Shown here piece after piece: positions 1 through 9,315 of a stretch of 64,000 nucleotides of DNA (its first letter is position 1; each line of letters opens with the position of its first letter). Under the pieces are notes generated by a model, which had not been told where the DNA came from, ran no database searches, and saw only the letters and a program-made list of their open reading frames with translations. The stretch comes from Pseudomonas sp. Gutcm_11s (GTDB lineage: Bacteria > Pseudomonadota > Gammaproteobacteria > Pseudomonadales > Pseudomonadaceae): the NCBI RefSeq assembly GCF_028649395.1, contig NZ_JAQSUW010000007.1, forward strand, positions 62,001 to 126,000, written 5' to 3'. The position numbers and the translations under genes were made by a program.

Positions 1-349
1 TGCGAGCGAAGAGATGGAAGCGGTGGCGAGTGTCGTTCTGAACCGTCTAGGTCATGAGGGTTTTCCCGACACGGTGTGCGAAGTGGTCAAACAAGGCTCA
101 GAAAAAAGTCCCTGTCAGTTCTCGTGGTGGTGTGACGGCCGATCGGATCAGGTTGAGGAGGAAAGCCGCTACACCATCGCTAAAGACATTGCCCGCAAAG
201 CGCTCAACCAGGAGCTGCCAGACAGCACACAGGGTGCGCTGTTCTTCCACGACCGCAGCGCTTCTGTGGATTGGTCAAAGACGTACACCAAGACCAAGGA
301 AGTCGGCGAATTCGTGTTCTACAAACCCAATAATGTGGCGAAACGCTAG
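1..349 (+). CDS. Cell wall hydrolase, SleB/Hydrolase_2 type (5' partial)
   Basis: The reading frame is open from base 2, so the gene starts outside the window and only the last ~115 residues are present. The stretch AVASVVLNRLG followed by a CQFSWWCDG motif is typical of the SleB/CwlJ family (Hydrolase_2), lytic enzymes that cut peptidoglycan. The first ATG, at base 14, is internal to the family's conserved motif and is not a real start. It ends at TAG just before a palindromic intergenic repeat. The missing N-terminus would show whether it is exported. The family call is fairly safe; its role (phage-type lysin or housekeeping) is unknown. Confidence 0.7.
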   Translation, partial: ASEEMEAVASVVLNRLGHEGFPDTVCEVVKQGSEKSPCQFSWWCDGRSDQVEEESRYTIAKDIARKALNQELPDSTQGALFFHDRSASVDWSKTYTKTKEVGEFVFYKPNNVAKR

Positions 350-390
350 TCGCGCCCTTACGCCCATTAGCGGGGCTCAGAGAGCGTGGT

Positions 391-442
391 TGCTTCTGGG
401 CGCCTGTAGCCGGTGATGATGGGCCTCTACCGGCCAGAAGCA
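391..442. repeat. Palindromic intergenic repeat, copy 1
   Basis: Arms TGCTTCTGG (391-399) and CCAGAAGCA (434-442) flank a CTGTAGCCGG core. It belongs with copies near 3302, 9396 and 13945. Similar elements are common between Pseudomonas genes. The copy lies between the convergent wall hydrolase and acetyltransferase genes. Confidence 0.6.
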
Positions 443-458
443 GTCGTCGCCTCCAGCG

Positions 459-1010
459 CTACTCCTGACTCGAGCAGGGCATAGTCATCGTCGTGTACGA
501 GAAAGCGTGCCCATCGATCTTGAACATGTTTGGCACCTCGCCCACTTGGACGAATCCGGCCTGTTGGTAGAGGGCGAGAGCAGCCTGGTTGTTGCTGAGC
601 ACCTGTAGATCAACCCACTCCAGCCCCGAGGATGCAGCCCAAAGCCCCGCATGTTCGATCAGGGCTGTTCCCAGGCCTTGGCGTCGGAGGTTGCAGTGAA
701 CTCCCATGCCCAGCAGGCAACGGTGTGCCGCATAGCGCTCAGCGTGGCCTCGGAGGTCGATGTGCCCGAGGATTTGCGCCTCCGTTCCCCGCGCAACCCA
801 TGCCCGGCGCCAGCCGGACTCACCCACCGCAATCTCCAGCCCGGCACGGAATGCGGCTTTTCGCTCCTCAGGGAACGAGGAAGCACTGCGGGAGAGCGGC
901 TGGAAATACCCAACATCCGGCGAGCCGTTCTCGCGCAGATGGTCGTCGAGATAGGTGATGAACTCATCGAAATCGGCAGGTGAAAGTGCTTCTATCGAAT
1001 ATGTCTGCAT
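459..1010 (-). CDS. GNAT family N-acetyltransferase
   Basis: A 183-residue protein of normal GNAT length. Acetyl-CoA binding motif A is visible around residues 101-116, ending RRQGLGT, and the C-terminal NNQAALALYQQAGF motif (about 140-153) is the usual motif B region. It would transfer an acetyl group from acetyl-CoA to an unknown small molecule or protein amine in the cytoplasm. It stands alone, with a palindromic repeat after its end and about 350 bases of empty DNA upstream, so context does not reveal the substrate. Confidence 0.85.
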   Translation of the reverse strand: MQTYSIEALSPADFDEFITYLDDHLRENGSPDVGYFQPLSRSASSFPEERKAAFRAGLEIAVGESGWRRAWVARGTEAQILGHIDLRGHAERYAAHRCLLGMGVHCNLRRQGLGTALIEHAGLWAASSGLEWVDLQVLSNNQAALALYQQAGFVQVGEVPNMFKIDGHAFSYTTMTMPCSSQE

Positions 1011-1363
1011 GAGTGATCCGCTCCTTGGTCAGGTCGCCTCAGGCTCTATCGGCTGGTCGCGGCGATCAAGAAGTTTATGTCCCAGTCTGCTTGCAACACA
1101 GGCACTGCGATGACTGCTGATGGCCGGTTAGCGACGGACCGAACCGGACCGTCGCCATGCATGCGTCGGCTTATGAAATCTAAGATTGGCCAGGCGCTGC
1201 GCTGAGGGGCGCAGCGATGTCATGGATATGGCTGCACAGGTAAATTCTGCTGCCCGCTCACCAGGGCTTGGTCGACAGCTGCTCGGAACGCAAGGAATCA
1301 CACGGGTGTTGGCCATGCGGGTTGATTGGAGGTCGACTTAAATGCGCTGGCCGAGTATGGCGG
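1011..1363. other. Gap without a convincing gene
   Basis: I see no recognisable gene. A perfect 8-bp hairpin, CGCTGCGC (1195-1202) and GCGCAGCG (1209-1216), lies in the middle without a T-run. A short open frame from about 1220 to 1341 on the plus strand has no ribosome site or recognisable product and may be decayed coding DNA. Confidence 0.4.
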
Positions 1364-3202
1364 TTACAGGCCATTCTTGACCCGCTCCCCGAGGATGAAG
1401 GCTTTTTTCATATCGGGTGCGACCATAACGGGCAGCAGGTCAAGACTGCCTTCGGGATAGTTTCCGCCACCGCCGGCACCATATTCGACCACCAGGGTGA
1501 CCTGGTAGCGTTCGCCGACTCCCTTCTCACGCAAAGGGCTGCCGTCCGGCCCTTGCACAATCCAGGCGGTCATCGGTATCTCGGGGTCTTGGTGGGGCTG
1601 AAAGCGGCTTTGCATGCTTCCCGATTCGATAAGGACGATGGGCTCGCCTTCACCCTCATAGAGGTAACGACCCTCGATTTGCGCCGGGAGCGTTGCGCCG
1701 ACGCTGTAGCTCTGGCCCTTGACCGTCTTGATGAGTTCGCCATGTTTTGCGGGCGCAGCCTCGGCGGCAGGTTTCTCGGGCTCGGCGGTCGGAGCCTCGT
1801 CTTCTTGCTCCTCGACAACGCTTGTCACACGGCTGGGAGCCTGCTGGCGCTCGATCTGCGCCAACATATCCGCCGCCATGGCATTGGCCTCGTTCTCGAT
1901 GCCCATCTCGCGCATCAGTGCTTGGTTCTGCGCCATCAGGGCTGCCACTTGGGCGTCCTGTGCGGTGCTATGGTCGCTCGACGAACTAGAGGTTTGGCTG
2001 GCTTGCACGGATGGACTTACCGGCGGTTGTGCCCGGGCCTGGGCGAGCGTGGCGGCCAGGCTGGCACCGGATTGCGCAGTGTTGGCACTGGCTTCCTGGT
2101 TGGCCGCCGTCAGGCCCTGATTCAAACCCTGCATTACGGCACCTAAGAATTGCGCGTTCTCGGCGCTGTCTGCGGCGTCTTGCCGTGCTCTTGCTTGGTC
2201 GAAGGCAGTCCGCTCGGCCTGAGTCGCCGCCCACAGTTCGTTGCCTGCCGCTCCCTGTTCGACCACCAAGCCATAATCGAGTCTGCCATTGCTCTCAACC
2301 TTCAGCACCTGATGGTCTTCAGTGAGGGTGAAGCGGTAGGCCTTGCGCTTTGGTGCATCGACCATCGCTTCGTAGGTGTTGCCGTAGCCTTCGCGCAGGT
2401 TTACGAATGTGTAGTAGCAGCCGTAGAAACTAGAGATATCGCAGTCGAGACCAACTACAACGCTTTCACCTTTGCGCGCCGGCAGGCGGTAGAGGTCATA
2501 GCGCGTGCGCATGATCGAGGTTTTCTGACTGTTGTCATCCAGCTTGCCGATGACCTTCTGCCCCAGCTCCAGCGGCTTCACGCCCGCGTCGGAATGTGTC
2601 GTGGGTGGTGCGCCGCGCGACACCTCAGCCACGGTTGGGCCCGGACCACTCGGCACGGATTCGACCGGATAGGGCGTTGAGTAGATGACATCTGACAGCG
2701 AGCCATTCACCCACTGCAAATTTTGCACAAGCATCTCGCCACGCGATGACAGGCGAATCCGGTAAGGAAAGTCACCTGATCGCGGCGTAACCGCTTTAAA
2801 CACCACTGAGCCATCCGACTCGATCGTGCCGAGCCACGGCGTGCCATTGAAGTCCATATTCAGTTCGCCGGCTTTGCTGCCCGGGCGAATGGTCCGGCTC
2901 CATTTCACATCCGGCCCGACGATTGCGCCTTCCAAGAACAAGCTGGTTTCAATGATGGCCTTACCGGGCTCGCTCCACCGCACCTCAAAACCCGGAAAAC
3001 CACCGGTTGGTGGGGCGTAGCGATGCCCAACGAGACGGGAATAGACGCCCCAGACCTCGGGGTTGGCTTGCGGGTCGACCGTGAAGCTTGGCGGAGGGGT
3101 CTGTACGCCAAGGTGTTGCGGATCAACCGGTGAGGCGACGCAACCGAAAAGGGCAGACTGAAGAACAACTAAGGCAGCAAAGGTTGTGATGGCGCGCATC
3201 AT
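1364..3202 (-). CDS. Large predicted lipoprotein, function unknown
   Basis: About 612 residues. A hydrophobic leader ends in a lipobox-like SALFGC with Cys near residue 21, so the protein is probably lipid-anchored in the outer membrane. The mature part has a beta-rich N-terminal half, then an Ala/Gln-rich helical stretch rich in NQ, QA and EA runs (roughly residues 330-430), then a Pro/Ala/Glu linker and a C-terminal beta-rich domain. A GTG at 3211 would add three residues; neither start has a clear Shine-Dalgarno, so I took the first ATG. I do not recognise a named family. It is a single gene between two palindromic repeats. Confidence 0.65.
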   Translation of the reverse strand: MMRAITTFAALVVLQSALFGCVASPVDPQHLGVQTPPPSFTVDPQANPEVWGVYSRLVGHRYAPPTGGFPGFEVRWSEPGKAIIETSLFLEGAIVGPDVKWSRTIRPGSKAGELNMDFNGTPWLGTIESDGSVVFKAVTPRSGDFPYRIRLSSRGEMLVQNLQWVNGSLSDVIYSTPYPVESVPSGPGPTVAEVSRGAPPTTHSDAGVKPLELGQKVIGKLDDNSQKTSIMRTRYDLYRLPARKGESVVVGLDCDISSFYGCYYTFVNLREGYGNTYEAMVDAPKRKAYRFTLTEDHQVLKVESNGRLDYGLVVEQGAAGNELWAATQAERTAFDQARARQDAADSAENAQFLGAVMQGLNQGLTAANQEASANTAQSGASLAATLAQARAQPPVSPSVQASQTSSSSSDHSTAQDAQVAALMAQNQALMREMGIENEANAMAADMLAQIERQQAPSRVTSVVEEQEDEAPTAEPEKPAAEAAPAKHGELIKTVKGQSYSVGATLPAQIEGRYLYEGEGEPIVLIESGSMQSRFQPHQDPEIPMTAWIVQGPDGSPLREKGVGERYQVTLVVEYGAGGGGNYPEGSLDLLPVMVAPDMKKAFILGERVKNGL

Positions 3203-3300
3203 CCAGCCCACAATGAAGAAGATGGCGAAACGCTATTAAAATTACATGAGATCTGTCTAGTGGAGCCGGGCGACTTAAAAGACGTTCTCATCGTGGGCGT

Positions 3301-3352
3301 CCGCTTTTGGCCGACTTCTGCCTGTCGACAATGGCAGCAACCGGCCAGAAGC
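3301..3352. repeat. Palindromic intergenic repeat, copy 2
   Basis: Arms GCTTTTGGCCG (3303-3313) and CGGCCAGAAGC (3342-3352) enclose a CTGCCTGTCGACAATGGCAG core that is itself partly self-complementary. It is the best-formed copy of the family and lies between the divergent lipoprotein and acyl-CoA synthetase genes. Confidence 0.7.
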
Positions 3353-3466
3353 CGACGCTCAGCTTACCGTTGCGGCAAGCAATCACCCATGATTAACAAA
3401 TGTTAATGAGCCATAGAAACCAGCGGAGCATCATCCGCGCCTTCTGCCGTAACGAAGCTCATAACA

Positions 3467-5185
3467 ATGACAAATCCATCTCCTCAAACTGTCTACGAAC
3501 TCCTTGTTGCTGCGACGCAACAAGCTCCCCAGGCACTTGCTCTGGCCTTCATCGATGATCTAGATGAGGTCGCTCTTTCGTATCGCCTGAGCCATGAGCA
3601 ACTGCTGAGCAAGATACATAAGACGGTGCAAATGATGAGGAAACTCACGGGCAAATCGCGCCCTGTGGTTTCGCTTTTGTTGCCAAACATTCCTCAAGCC
3701 CAAACGCTTCTCTGGGCCGCCGAAACTGCTGGCGTAGCTAACCCACTCAATCCTCTCTTGAATGAGGAAGCATTGCTCCAGCTGATGTCGAAGGCCCAGA
3801 CGGATATTGTTTTCGCTCTAGGCCCTCTGCACGGCAGTGAGCTTTGGGATAAGGCTGTGAGCGTTGCTAGTCGGCTACCCAACAGGCCCCTTTGTGTATC
3901 CGTCTTCAGCCCTGCTGGAGCGATGCACTACGACTCCGAGGTAAATCGCTACAAAGACGTTCCCCTCGTAGGGGAGGACGCTCCTACTCCAAAGGATATC
4001 GCCGCTTACTTCCACACCGGAGGTACAACGGGAACTCCGAAGCTGGCGTGTCACACGCATGAAAATCAGACCACTGCTGCTATGGCAGTGATACGCAGCA
4101 TGCAACTCACGGGCGCCGATATCGCCATCAATGGTCTGCCAATCTTTCATGTCGCAGGGGCCATCGTTAATAGCCTGGCGGTTCTCGGTGCCGGGGGACA
4201 ACTCGTTCTTCCCACCGTGTCCGGCTTCCGCAACCCTGAGGTAATTCGCCAACACTGGCGCCTTATCCAGACTCTGCGCGTCACGATCAGCAGCGGGATT
4301 CCTACGTCAATGGCCTCAATGCTTGATGCCCCACTTGAGGGGGCAGATATCAGCAGCCTTCGATTCCTCCTGACAGGTGGAGCACCAGTGCCGCTCAAGC
4401 TCCATGAATTGGCCTTGGAGAAGCTGGATCGTCAGCTTTATCAGGCGTACGGCATGACTGAGTCGAGCGGCGTGATCGCTTTGCCAAACCTGGCCATACC
4501 AGCGGTTTGGGGCAGTGTTGGGCATGTGTCCTCACCTGTTGAGGTCTCCATCGAGTCGGGCCAAATCTGCGTGCGCAGCCCGATGGTTTTCCCCGGTTAC
4601 CTTGGTCTTGACTCGCCTGTCACGCCAGATGGCTGGCTCAAAACAGGAGACCTTGGGCACTTGGATGAGGCGGGAAATCTCTTCATCACCGGGCGCGCCA
4701 AAGACCTCATTATCCGTAGCGGGCATAACATCGATCCGGCCCTAATTGAGGGATGTCTGGAGGAGCACCCGGCTGTAAGCATGGCAGCCGCAGTTGGCAT
4801 GCCTGACGAATATGCAGGCGAGCTACCGGTAGTTTTTGTGCAGCTGCGAGAGGGTATGAGTGTTAGCAGGGACGACCTACAGGCTTACGCGATGGAGCAC
4901 ATCGCAGAGAGGCCCGCATGCCCGAAGAAGATCATCATTCTCGACGCTCTACCGGTCACCGCCGTAGGGAAGGTTTTCAAGCCGAAGCTACGGGAGATTG
5001 CCACGGATCTCTTACTGGAAGAGCTGCTCGTACCGCGCCTGGGTCGCATTGGTATCGAAAGTCGCCACACTGAAAATGGCCAATTGGTCGTAAAGCTCTG
5101 GCGAGTTCCCCAGAGCGAGGCGCTTTGGTGCTCCGAGCAAGTGAGACGGATCAATCTCGTGGTCGACGAGTTAGCTGTCGGGTAA
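3467..5185 (+). CDS. AMP-binding acyl-CoA synthetase (ANL superfamily)
   Basis: A 572-residue adenylate-forming enzyme that would activate a carboxylic acid with ATP and join it to CoA. The phosphate loop FHTGGTTGTPK is at about residues 182-192, the A5 motif YQAYGMTES follows near 326, then the A7/A8 region with GWLKTGDLGHLDEAG and GRAKDLIIRSGHNIDP, and the C-terminal lysine motif TAVGKVFKPKLR. About 60 residues beyond that motif are not usual for the family. The substrate cannot be read from the sequence. Its neighbours, an exported esterase and a porin, suggest it may activate the acid released from an ester. Its end overlaps the convergent Crp-type gene by 15 bases. Confidence 0.85.
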   Translation: MTNPSPQTVYELLVAATQQAPQALALAFIDDLDEVALSYRLSHEQLLSKIHKTVQMMRKLTGKSRPVVSLLLPNIPQAQTLLWAAETAGVANPLNPLLNEEALLQLMSKAQTDIVFALGPLHGSELWDKAVSVASRLPNRPLCVSVFSPAGAMHYDSEVNRYKDVPLVGEDAPTPKDIAAYFHTGGTTGTPKLACHTHENQTTAAMAVIRSMQLTGADIAINGLPIFHVAGAIVNSLAVLGAGGQLVLPTVSGFRNPEVIRQHWRLIQTLRVTISSGIPTSMASMLDAPLEGADISSLRFLLTGGAPVPLKLHELALEKLDRQLYQAYGMTESSGVIALPNLAIPAVWGSVGHVSSPVEVSIESGQICVRSPMVFPGYLGLDSPVTPDGWLKTGDLGHLDEAGNLFITGRAKDLIIRSGHNIDPALIEGCLEEHPAVSMAAAVGMPDEYAGELPVVFVQLREGMSVSRDDLQAYAMEHIAERPACPKKIIILDALPVTAVGKVFKPKLREIATDLLLEELLVPRLGRIGIESRHTENGQLVVKLWRVPQSEALWCSEQVRRINLVVDELAVG

Positions 5186-5770
5186 CCCCAGCTGACGCTT
5201 GATCCTCGATAGCGAGGCGGGTTCAACGCCCAGGTAGCTGGCTAGCTGGTATTGCGGAACCCGCCTGACCAACCACTCCTGATTTGTCATCAGCCAGCGA
5301 TAGTGAGCTTCGCTGTTGCACGTTAGCAGCATGGCTTCACGGGCCTCATTGCGCAGCATTATCAGCTGAACATAGCTGTTCAGCAGCCTATCCAGCTGCG
5401 GGTGTATCTCAGTGCCCTGCTCGAACAGGCTCGTCGGAATCACTGCCAGCTGGCACTTCTCCATCGCCGAGATGGTGTAGGTGCAAGGTTGGTGCGTGAG
5501 GAAGGCGCTGAGTGAGCCTATCAGCTGGCCCTCTCGGAAGAACGCCTTGTTCCATTCCTTGCCGTCATGCGCCAGGTAGTAATACCGGGCCAATCCAGAC
5601 AGGATCATGAAAAAGTGCGTGGGCTGCTCACCGGTCTTGATGATGATCTCACCCCGTTCGACCTCCTTGATGCGAGCCGCATCTGAGAGCAGGGTAAGCA
5701 GCCCTTCATCGGTCACGCCGAGCTCTTGAAGTTGAAGCTGCAATGTCGAACGCGCTTCTTTGGCCAACAA
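5171..5770 (-). CDS. Crp/Fnr family transcriptional regulator
   Basis: 199 residues. The N-terminal cyclic-nucleotide-binding-like barrel includes GEIIIKTGEQPTHFFMILSG and an FFREGQLIGSLSAFL segment. The C-terminal helix-turn-helix is QYQLASYLGVEPASLSRIKRQ. There are no Fnr-type N-terminal cysteines, so it is unlikely to be an iron-sulfur oxygen sensor. The ligand-binding Arg-Ser of true Crp is not evident either, so the effector is unknown. It lies between and opposite to the synthetase and esterase genes, as a local regulator would. Confidence 0.85.
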   Translation of the reverse strand: MLAKEARSTLQLQLQELGVTDEGLLTLLSDAARIKEVERGEIIIKTGEQPTHFFMILSGLARYYYLAHDGKEWNKAFFREGQLIGSLSAFLTHQPCTYTISAMEKCQLAVIPTSLFEQGTEIHPQLDRLLNSYVQLIMLRNEAREAMLLTCNSEAHYRWLMTNQEWLVRRVPQYQLASYLGVEPASLSRIKRQLGLPDS

Positions 5771-5960
5771 TTTCTACACCTTCCACTCACTAAGGTGGGC
5801 TTCGATAGCGGCATGCTTGCCGTCCCTGCTAATTACGATACGCACTCCTACCAGAGGCGAGAAGGGTCGACTCGCCAAGCCCGTCTTTGACCGTCTCGTA
5901 CAATACTTATTTCAAAATGCGTCAGACCATCAGGGTTCCCTTACACAGCTGGTAATCCTG

Positions 5961-7634
5961 ATGAAAATAAGAAATGCGGCAGCTCTGGGTGCACTGTTGG
6001 CGAGCCTTGGAGCGAGCACTGGTTTGATTGCAAAAACTGATTGTGAGACCTGCACCCAAGTGGATAGTGGTGCGGTTAAAGGACACCAAGATGGTGAAGT
6101 CCTTTCCTTCAAAGGTATCCCTTACGCAGCGGCTCCTACTGGCGAACTTCGCTTCCGTCCGCCGCAAGCTGTACAGCCCTGGAGCGGGGTATTGGACGCA
6201 GCCAAATTCCGCTCTACTTGCCCTCAGGTGCAAGACGTTCTTGAGGAGTATCCGTACCCTGGTCGTGTCGTGAAGCTGAAAGACGGCCAGGAGCACGAGG
6301 TATACGAGAGCGAAGATTGCCTCCATCTCAACGTATGGACTCCCAAGATCGACAACGCGAAACGTCCGATCATGGTCTTCATTCCGGGCGGCGCATTTAT
6401 CGTTGGTAACGGCTCGTCCGACTTCTACAACGGCAAGAAGCTGGCTAGCCACGACGTCGTCGTTGTCACCCTGAACTACCGCGTTGGCCTGTTCGGCTTC
6501 ATGGAGCTGGGTGGGGTGGACAAGCGCTATGCCGGCAGTGGCAATAACGGTCTGCGCGATCAAATTGCCGCAATCGAATGGGTTAAGCGCAACGCTGCTT
6601 CGTTCGGTGGCGATCCAGACAACATCACTATCTTCGGCGAGTCGGCGGGCGGTGCGTCAGTGAATGCGCTGCTTTCGATCAAGTCCCCTGAAAAGCTCTT
6701 CAAACGCGCCATCGCACAGAGCGGTCACTCCAACATGATCCATACGAAGGAGTTCGCCGTCTCGTCGGGACAAGAGATCGTCAAGATCGGGGGGTATGGC
6801 TCAATCGATGAAGTGCTCAAGGCGACGCCATTGGAACTGCTGGAGACCCAGGAAGCGGCATTCAGGGAGGCGGCCATTGGTGACCTTCTTTTCGCCCCGT
6901 TCATCGACGGTACGACCATCGTCGGCGAACCCCACGAGCTGATCAAATCGGGTCATGCGAAAGCAATCGACCTCATGGCAGGTGCTACTCAGAACGAGTT
7001 GAACTACTGGAGCCTTTACGACAGCAAGCTCCGCAATCCCTTCACTGATGAAACCGATGCCGGCCCAGCCACTCCCCCGATCCCGGATGAGCTACGTGCC
7101 GAGATCGAGAAGAAGCAATCGATCAGCCTGGATGGCAAGTACGCGAAGCTTCTCGGCGAATCGAACCACTCGGTACTGCGCCAAGCCCAGAACGATGACT
7201 TCGGCCTGATTCAGCCTCTGCGGCAGCTGGCTGACAACCAGCACGGCAACAACGCGAATACCTACCTCTACCGCTTCGCTTGGAAGGTGCCGACCAAGTA
7301 CCTCCCAGAAGGATCGGTTGATCTAGGGTCGGTGCATGCTCTGGAGTTGCCCTTCATGTTCGGCACGATGGATCTGGGCTGGATGCCCGGTGGCGAGAAG
7401 GTGGGCGCCGAGAGTCGCGGCGTTGATCTGGCCTTGAGCAAGCACATGATGGCTGCGTGGACGAACTTCGCCCGCAGCGGCAACCCGAACGGCCCAGGTG
7501 TGCCGGAGTGGAAGCCATACGACAACAAGTCCCACAACACCATGGTGTGGAACGAGCAGTCCAAGACTGTTGCAGACCCAGACTCGGAGCGTCGCCAGAT
7601 TTGGCAGGATGTGGTGTTCGGCTCCCTGTTCTAA
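5961..7634 (+). CDS. Exported type-B carboxylesterase
   Basis: 558 residues from the ATG at 5961, chosen because it gives a signal peptide (MKIRNAAALGALLASLG...) cleaved near residue 24; the frame is open further upstream but without a leader. Type-B carboxylesterase signatures are all present: KGIPYAAAPTGELRF, ESEDCLHLNVW (about 116-126), the oxyanion segment IPGGAF, and the nucleophile elbow FGESAGG with Ser near 228. It would hydrolyse carboxylic esters in the periplasm or outside the cell. The downstream porin and upstream acyl-CoA synthetase suggest a route in which an ester is taken up or cleaved and the acid activated. Confidence 0.88.
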   Translation: MKIRNAAALGALLASLGASTGLIAKTDCETCTQVDSGAVKGHQDGEVLSFKGIPYAAAPTGELRFRPPQAVQPWSGVLDAAKFRSTCPQVQDVLEEYPYPGRVVKLKDGQEHEVYESEDCLHLNVWTPKIDNAKRPIMVFIPGGAFIVGNGSSDFYNGKKLASHDVVVVTLNYRVGLFGFMELGGVDKRYAGSGNNGLRDQIAAIEWVKRNAASFGGDPDNITIFGESAGGASVNALLSIKSPEKLFKRAIAQSGHSNMIHTKEFAVSSGQEIVKIGGYGSIDEVLKATPLELLETQEAAFREAAIGDLLFAPFIDGTTIVGEPHELIKSGHAKAIDLMAGATQNELNYWSLYDSKLRNPFTDETDAGPATPPIPDELRAEIEKKQSISLDGKYAKLLGESNHSVLRQAQNDDFGLIQPLRQLADNQHGNNANTYLYRFAWKVPTKYLPEGSVDLGSVHALELPFMFGTMDLGWMPGGEKVGAESRGVDLALSKHMMAAWTNFARSGNPNGPGVPEWKPYDNKSHNTMVWNEQSKTVADPDSERRQIWQDVVFGSLF

Positions 7635-7650
7635 CTGCCTGATTGCGCCT

Positions 7651-7671
7651 GCCCCCTTGCGATGAGGGGGC
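7651..7671. other. Stem-loop after the esterase gene
   Basis: GCCCCCT and AGGGGGC form a short GC-rich hairpin 17 bases after the esterase stop. No T-run follows on the plus strand, so it may be an RNA-stabilising or weak terminating element between esterase and porin genes rather than a full terminator. Confidence 0.45.
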
Positions 7672-7701
7672 CTCAACAACAAAAACAATACGTGGTGATA
7701 T

Positions 7702-8436
7702 ATGACTCGTGTATACGGAAGTCTCGTCGCGCTGTGCGCGTCTTTCCTGATGTGCGCAAACGCTTCGGCAGTTGAGCTGGGGAGCGGCTTCGATCTTGAT
7801 CTGGAGCTGACCGCTGTAAGCGATTACCGAGACCGAGGGATATCTCAGACCCTGGGAGATCCTGCAATTCAAGGCGGTGCGATGCTTTCCTCTCCCATCG
7901 GAGCATATGTTGGCGCCTGGGCTTCCTCCGTGGACTTCGGCGAAGGCTCCGACACCAGGATGGAACAGGACATCTACGCCGGCTGGTATATCCCTGTTAC
8001 CGATGATCTCCTTCTCGACATCGGATGGCTCAAGTACATGTTCCCGAAGAATAACGAGATGAATTCTTCCATGTATTACTTTGGCGCCATGTACAAGGGG
8101 TTTGAGTTCTCGTTCCAATACTCTGACGACCGTGAAGGTGACCAGTCTGGATCGGCGACTTATCTTGCTTACACATACGATATCAACGATTCTACTAGGG
8201 CATATGCACGCTACGGCATCAACGATACCAAGGATGAGTCACTATTCTCGGCGAGCGGTAATACTCGCTCGAAATACGACGACTGGGAAATTGCTCTGGA
8301 AAAGGACTATTGGGGTGCAACCTGGAAAGCCAGCTATATTGACACCGATATGTCTGAGGCGGAGTGCATGAACTTCACGGGCCATGACGACTTGTGCAGC
8401 GCCACGGTCGTTGCTAGCGTGAGTAAACACTTCTAA
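7702..8436 (+). CDS. TorF-family putative outer membrane porin
   Basis: 244 residues with a signal peptide ending ANASA. The mature start carries the TIGR02001-type signature TAVSDYRDRGISQTLGDPAIQGG, followed by alternating amphipathic strands and a C-terminal aromatic residue (SVSKHF), as in outer membrane barrels. The family is described as putative porins near transport genes; individual substrates are poorly known. It follows the esterase by 67 bases on the same strand and is closed by a strong terminator, so the two are probably co-transcribed. Confidence 0.82.
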   Translation: MTRVYGSLVALCASFLMCANASAVELGSGFDLDLELTAVSDYRDRGISQTLGDPAIQGGAMLSSPIGAYVGAWASSVDFGEGSDTRMEQDIYAGWYIPVTDDLLLDIGWLKYMFPKNNEMNSSMYYFGAMYKGFEFSFQYSDDREGDQSGSATYLAYTYDINDSTRAYARYGINDTKDESLFSASGNTRSKYDDWEIALEKDYWGATWKASYIDTDMSEAECMNFTGHDDLCSATVVASVSKHF

Positions 8437-8444
8437 CGTGCAGG

Positions 8445-8471
8445 AAAGGGGATTCTTGAATCCCCTTTGTT
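8445..8471 (+). terminator. Rho-independent terminator of the esterase-porin unit
   Basis: AAAGGGGATTC, a two-base loop, then GAATCCCCTTT run into a T-rich tail, directly after the porin stop. Confidence 0.85.
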
Positions 8472-8483
8472 GATGCAATCAAT

Positions 8484-9266
8484 ATGCTACATAACACGCA
8501 AAGCCTTTATGTCGGATTGGACTGGATGATCTACGCCGGGCCCGGTGGCTTTGAGCGATCTGAGATGCTTGCCCCAGCACTTTTGTTGGCCGAGCCTGGA
8601 GCCAGCATATCTTGCCATTTCGACGGTGGCAGGGAGGTATCCTCGCCCTGCATCAAACACCCGGCAGGTAAGTGGAGCACCGCAACTGCGACAAACATCG
8701 TGATTGTTTATTTTGACCCTCTCTCCTTTGCCGGTCGCGCAATACAAACTTACAGTGACAATAGTGAAGCCAGATCGATTCCATTTGCCACATCGATCTA
8801 TGAGGAGTATTTCCACCAGCTTATTAGTGGAAATATTAATGCGCGCGAGGTCATTGCGCTCGTGCAAAAACTTGGTGAGGATTTAACAAAGGGTGTCAAA
8901 CCTCCGCACCTGGATCGCCGCGTCGCCATCGTAGCCAATGACCTAGCGGAGAATTCAGCTGGTAGGTTAGACCTGAAGAGGCTTTCGGCGTTAATTAGTA
9001 CATCGCCTGAACGGCTTCGCCACCTATTCAAAAGCCAGGTAAACATGACTCTATCAAAATACAAGTCATGGAGGCAGCTGTATACGATGTCCTGTCATAT
9101 CCTTCGAACGTGTGGCGGGGAATACGATTGGACGACATCGCCCGCCCTACAGCAGGCAGGATTCTATGATGACGCGCATGGATATCGGACATTGAGCCAA
9201 TACTTTGGTGCGCGCGCATCTCTCACAGAACTTCATTTAAATTTGGTTGATTGCACCGAAGCCTGA
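8484..9266 (+). CDS. AraC family transcriptional regulator
   Basis: 260 residues. The C-terminal third has the AraC double helix-turn-helix: first helix pair around LSALISTSPERLRHLFKSQV and the second around LQQAGFYDDAHGYRTLSQYF. The N-terminal part resembles a cupin-like sensing domain of the kind that binds small effectors. Located directly after the porin terminator and the last gene of this cluster, it is the likely specific regulator of the esterase-porin pair. Codon use is AT-richer than the core genes to the right. Confidence 0.85.
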   Translation: MLHNTQSLYVGLDWMIYAGPGGFERSEMLAPALLLAEPGASISCHFDGGREVSSPCIKHPAGKWSTATATNIVIVYFDPLSFAGRAIQTYSDNSEARSIPFATSIYEEYFHQLISGNINAREVIALVQKLGEDLTKGVKPPHLDRRVAIVANDLAENSAGRLDLKRLSALISTSPERLRHLFKSQVNMTLSKYKSWRQLYTMSCHILRTCGGEYDWTTSPALQQAGFYDDAHGYRTLSQYFGARASLTELHLNLVDCTEA

Positions 9267-9315
9267 ATGATTTCAGACCTACAGAACGACTACTCCAAAG
9301 AGAGCCTTTGGATTT

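Noticed and set aside
1128..1316. 62-residue frame upstream of the acetyltransferase
   Set aside because: No ribosome site, no hydrophobic or domain pattern, and it spans a perfect hairpin.
1268..2146. 292-residue open frame opposite the lipoprotein gene
   Set aside because: It is the antisense of a well-supported lipoprotein with a signal and lipobox; no ribosome site and no recognisable domain.
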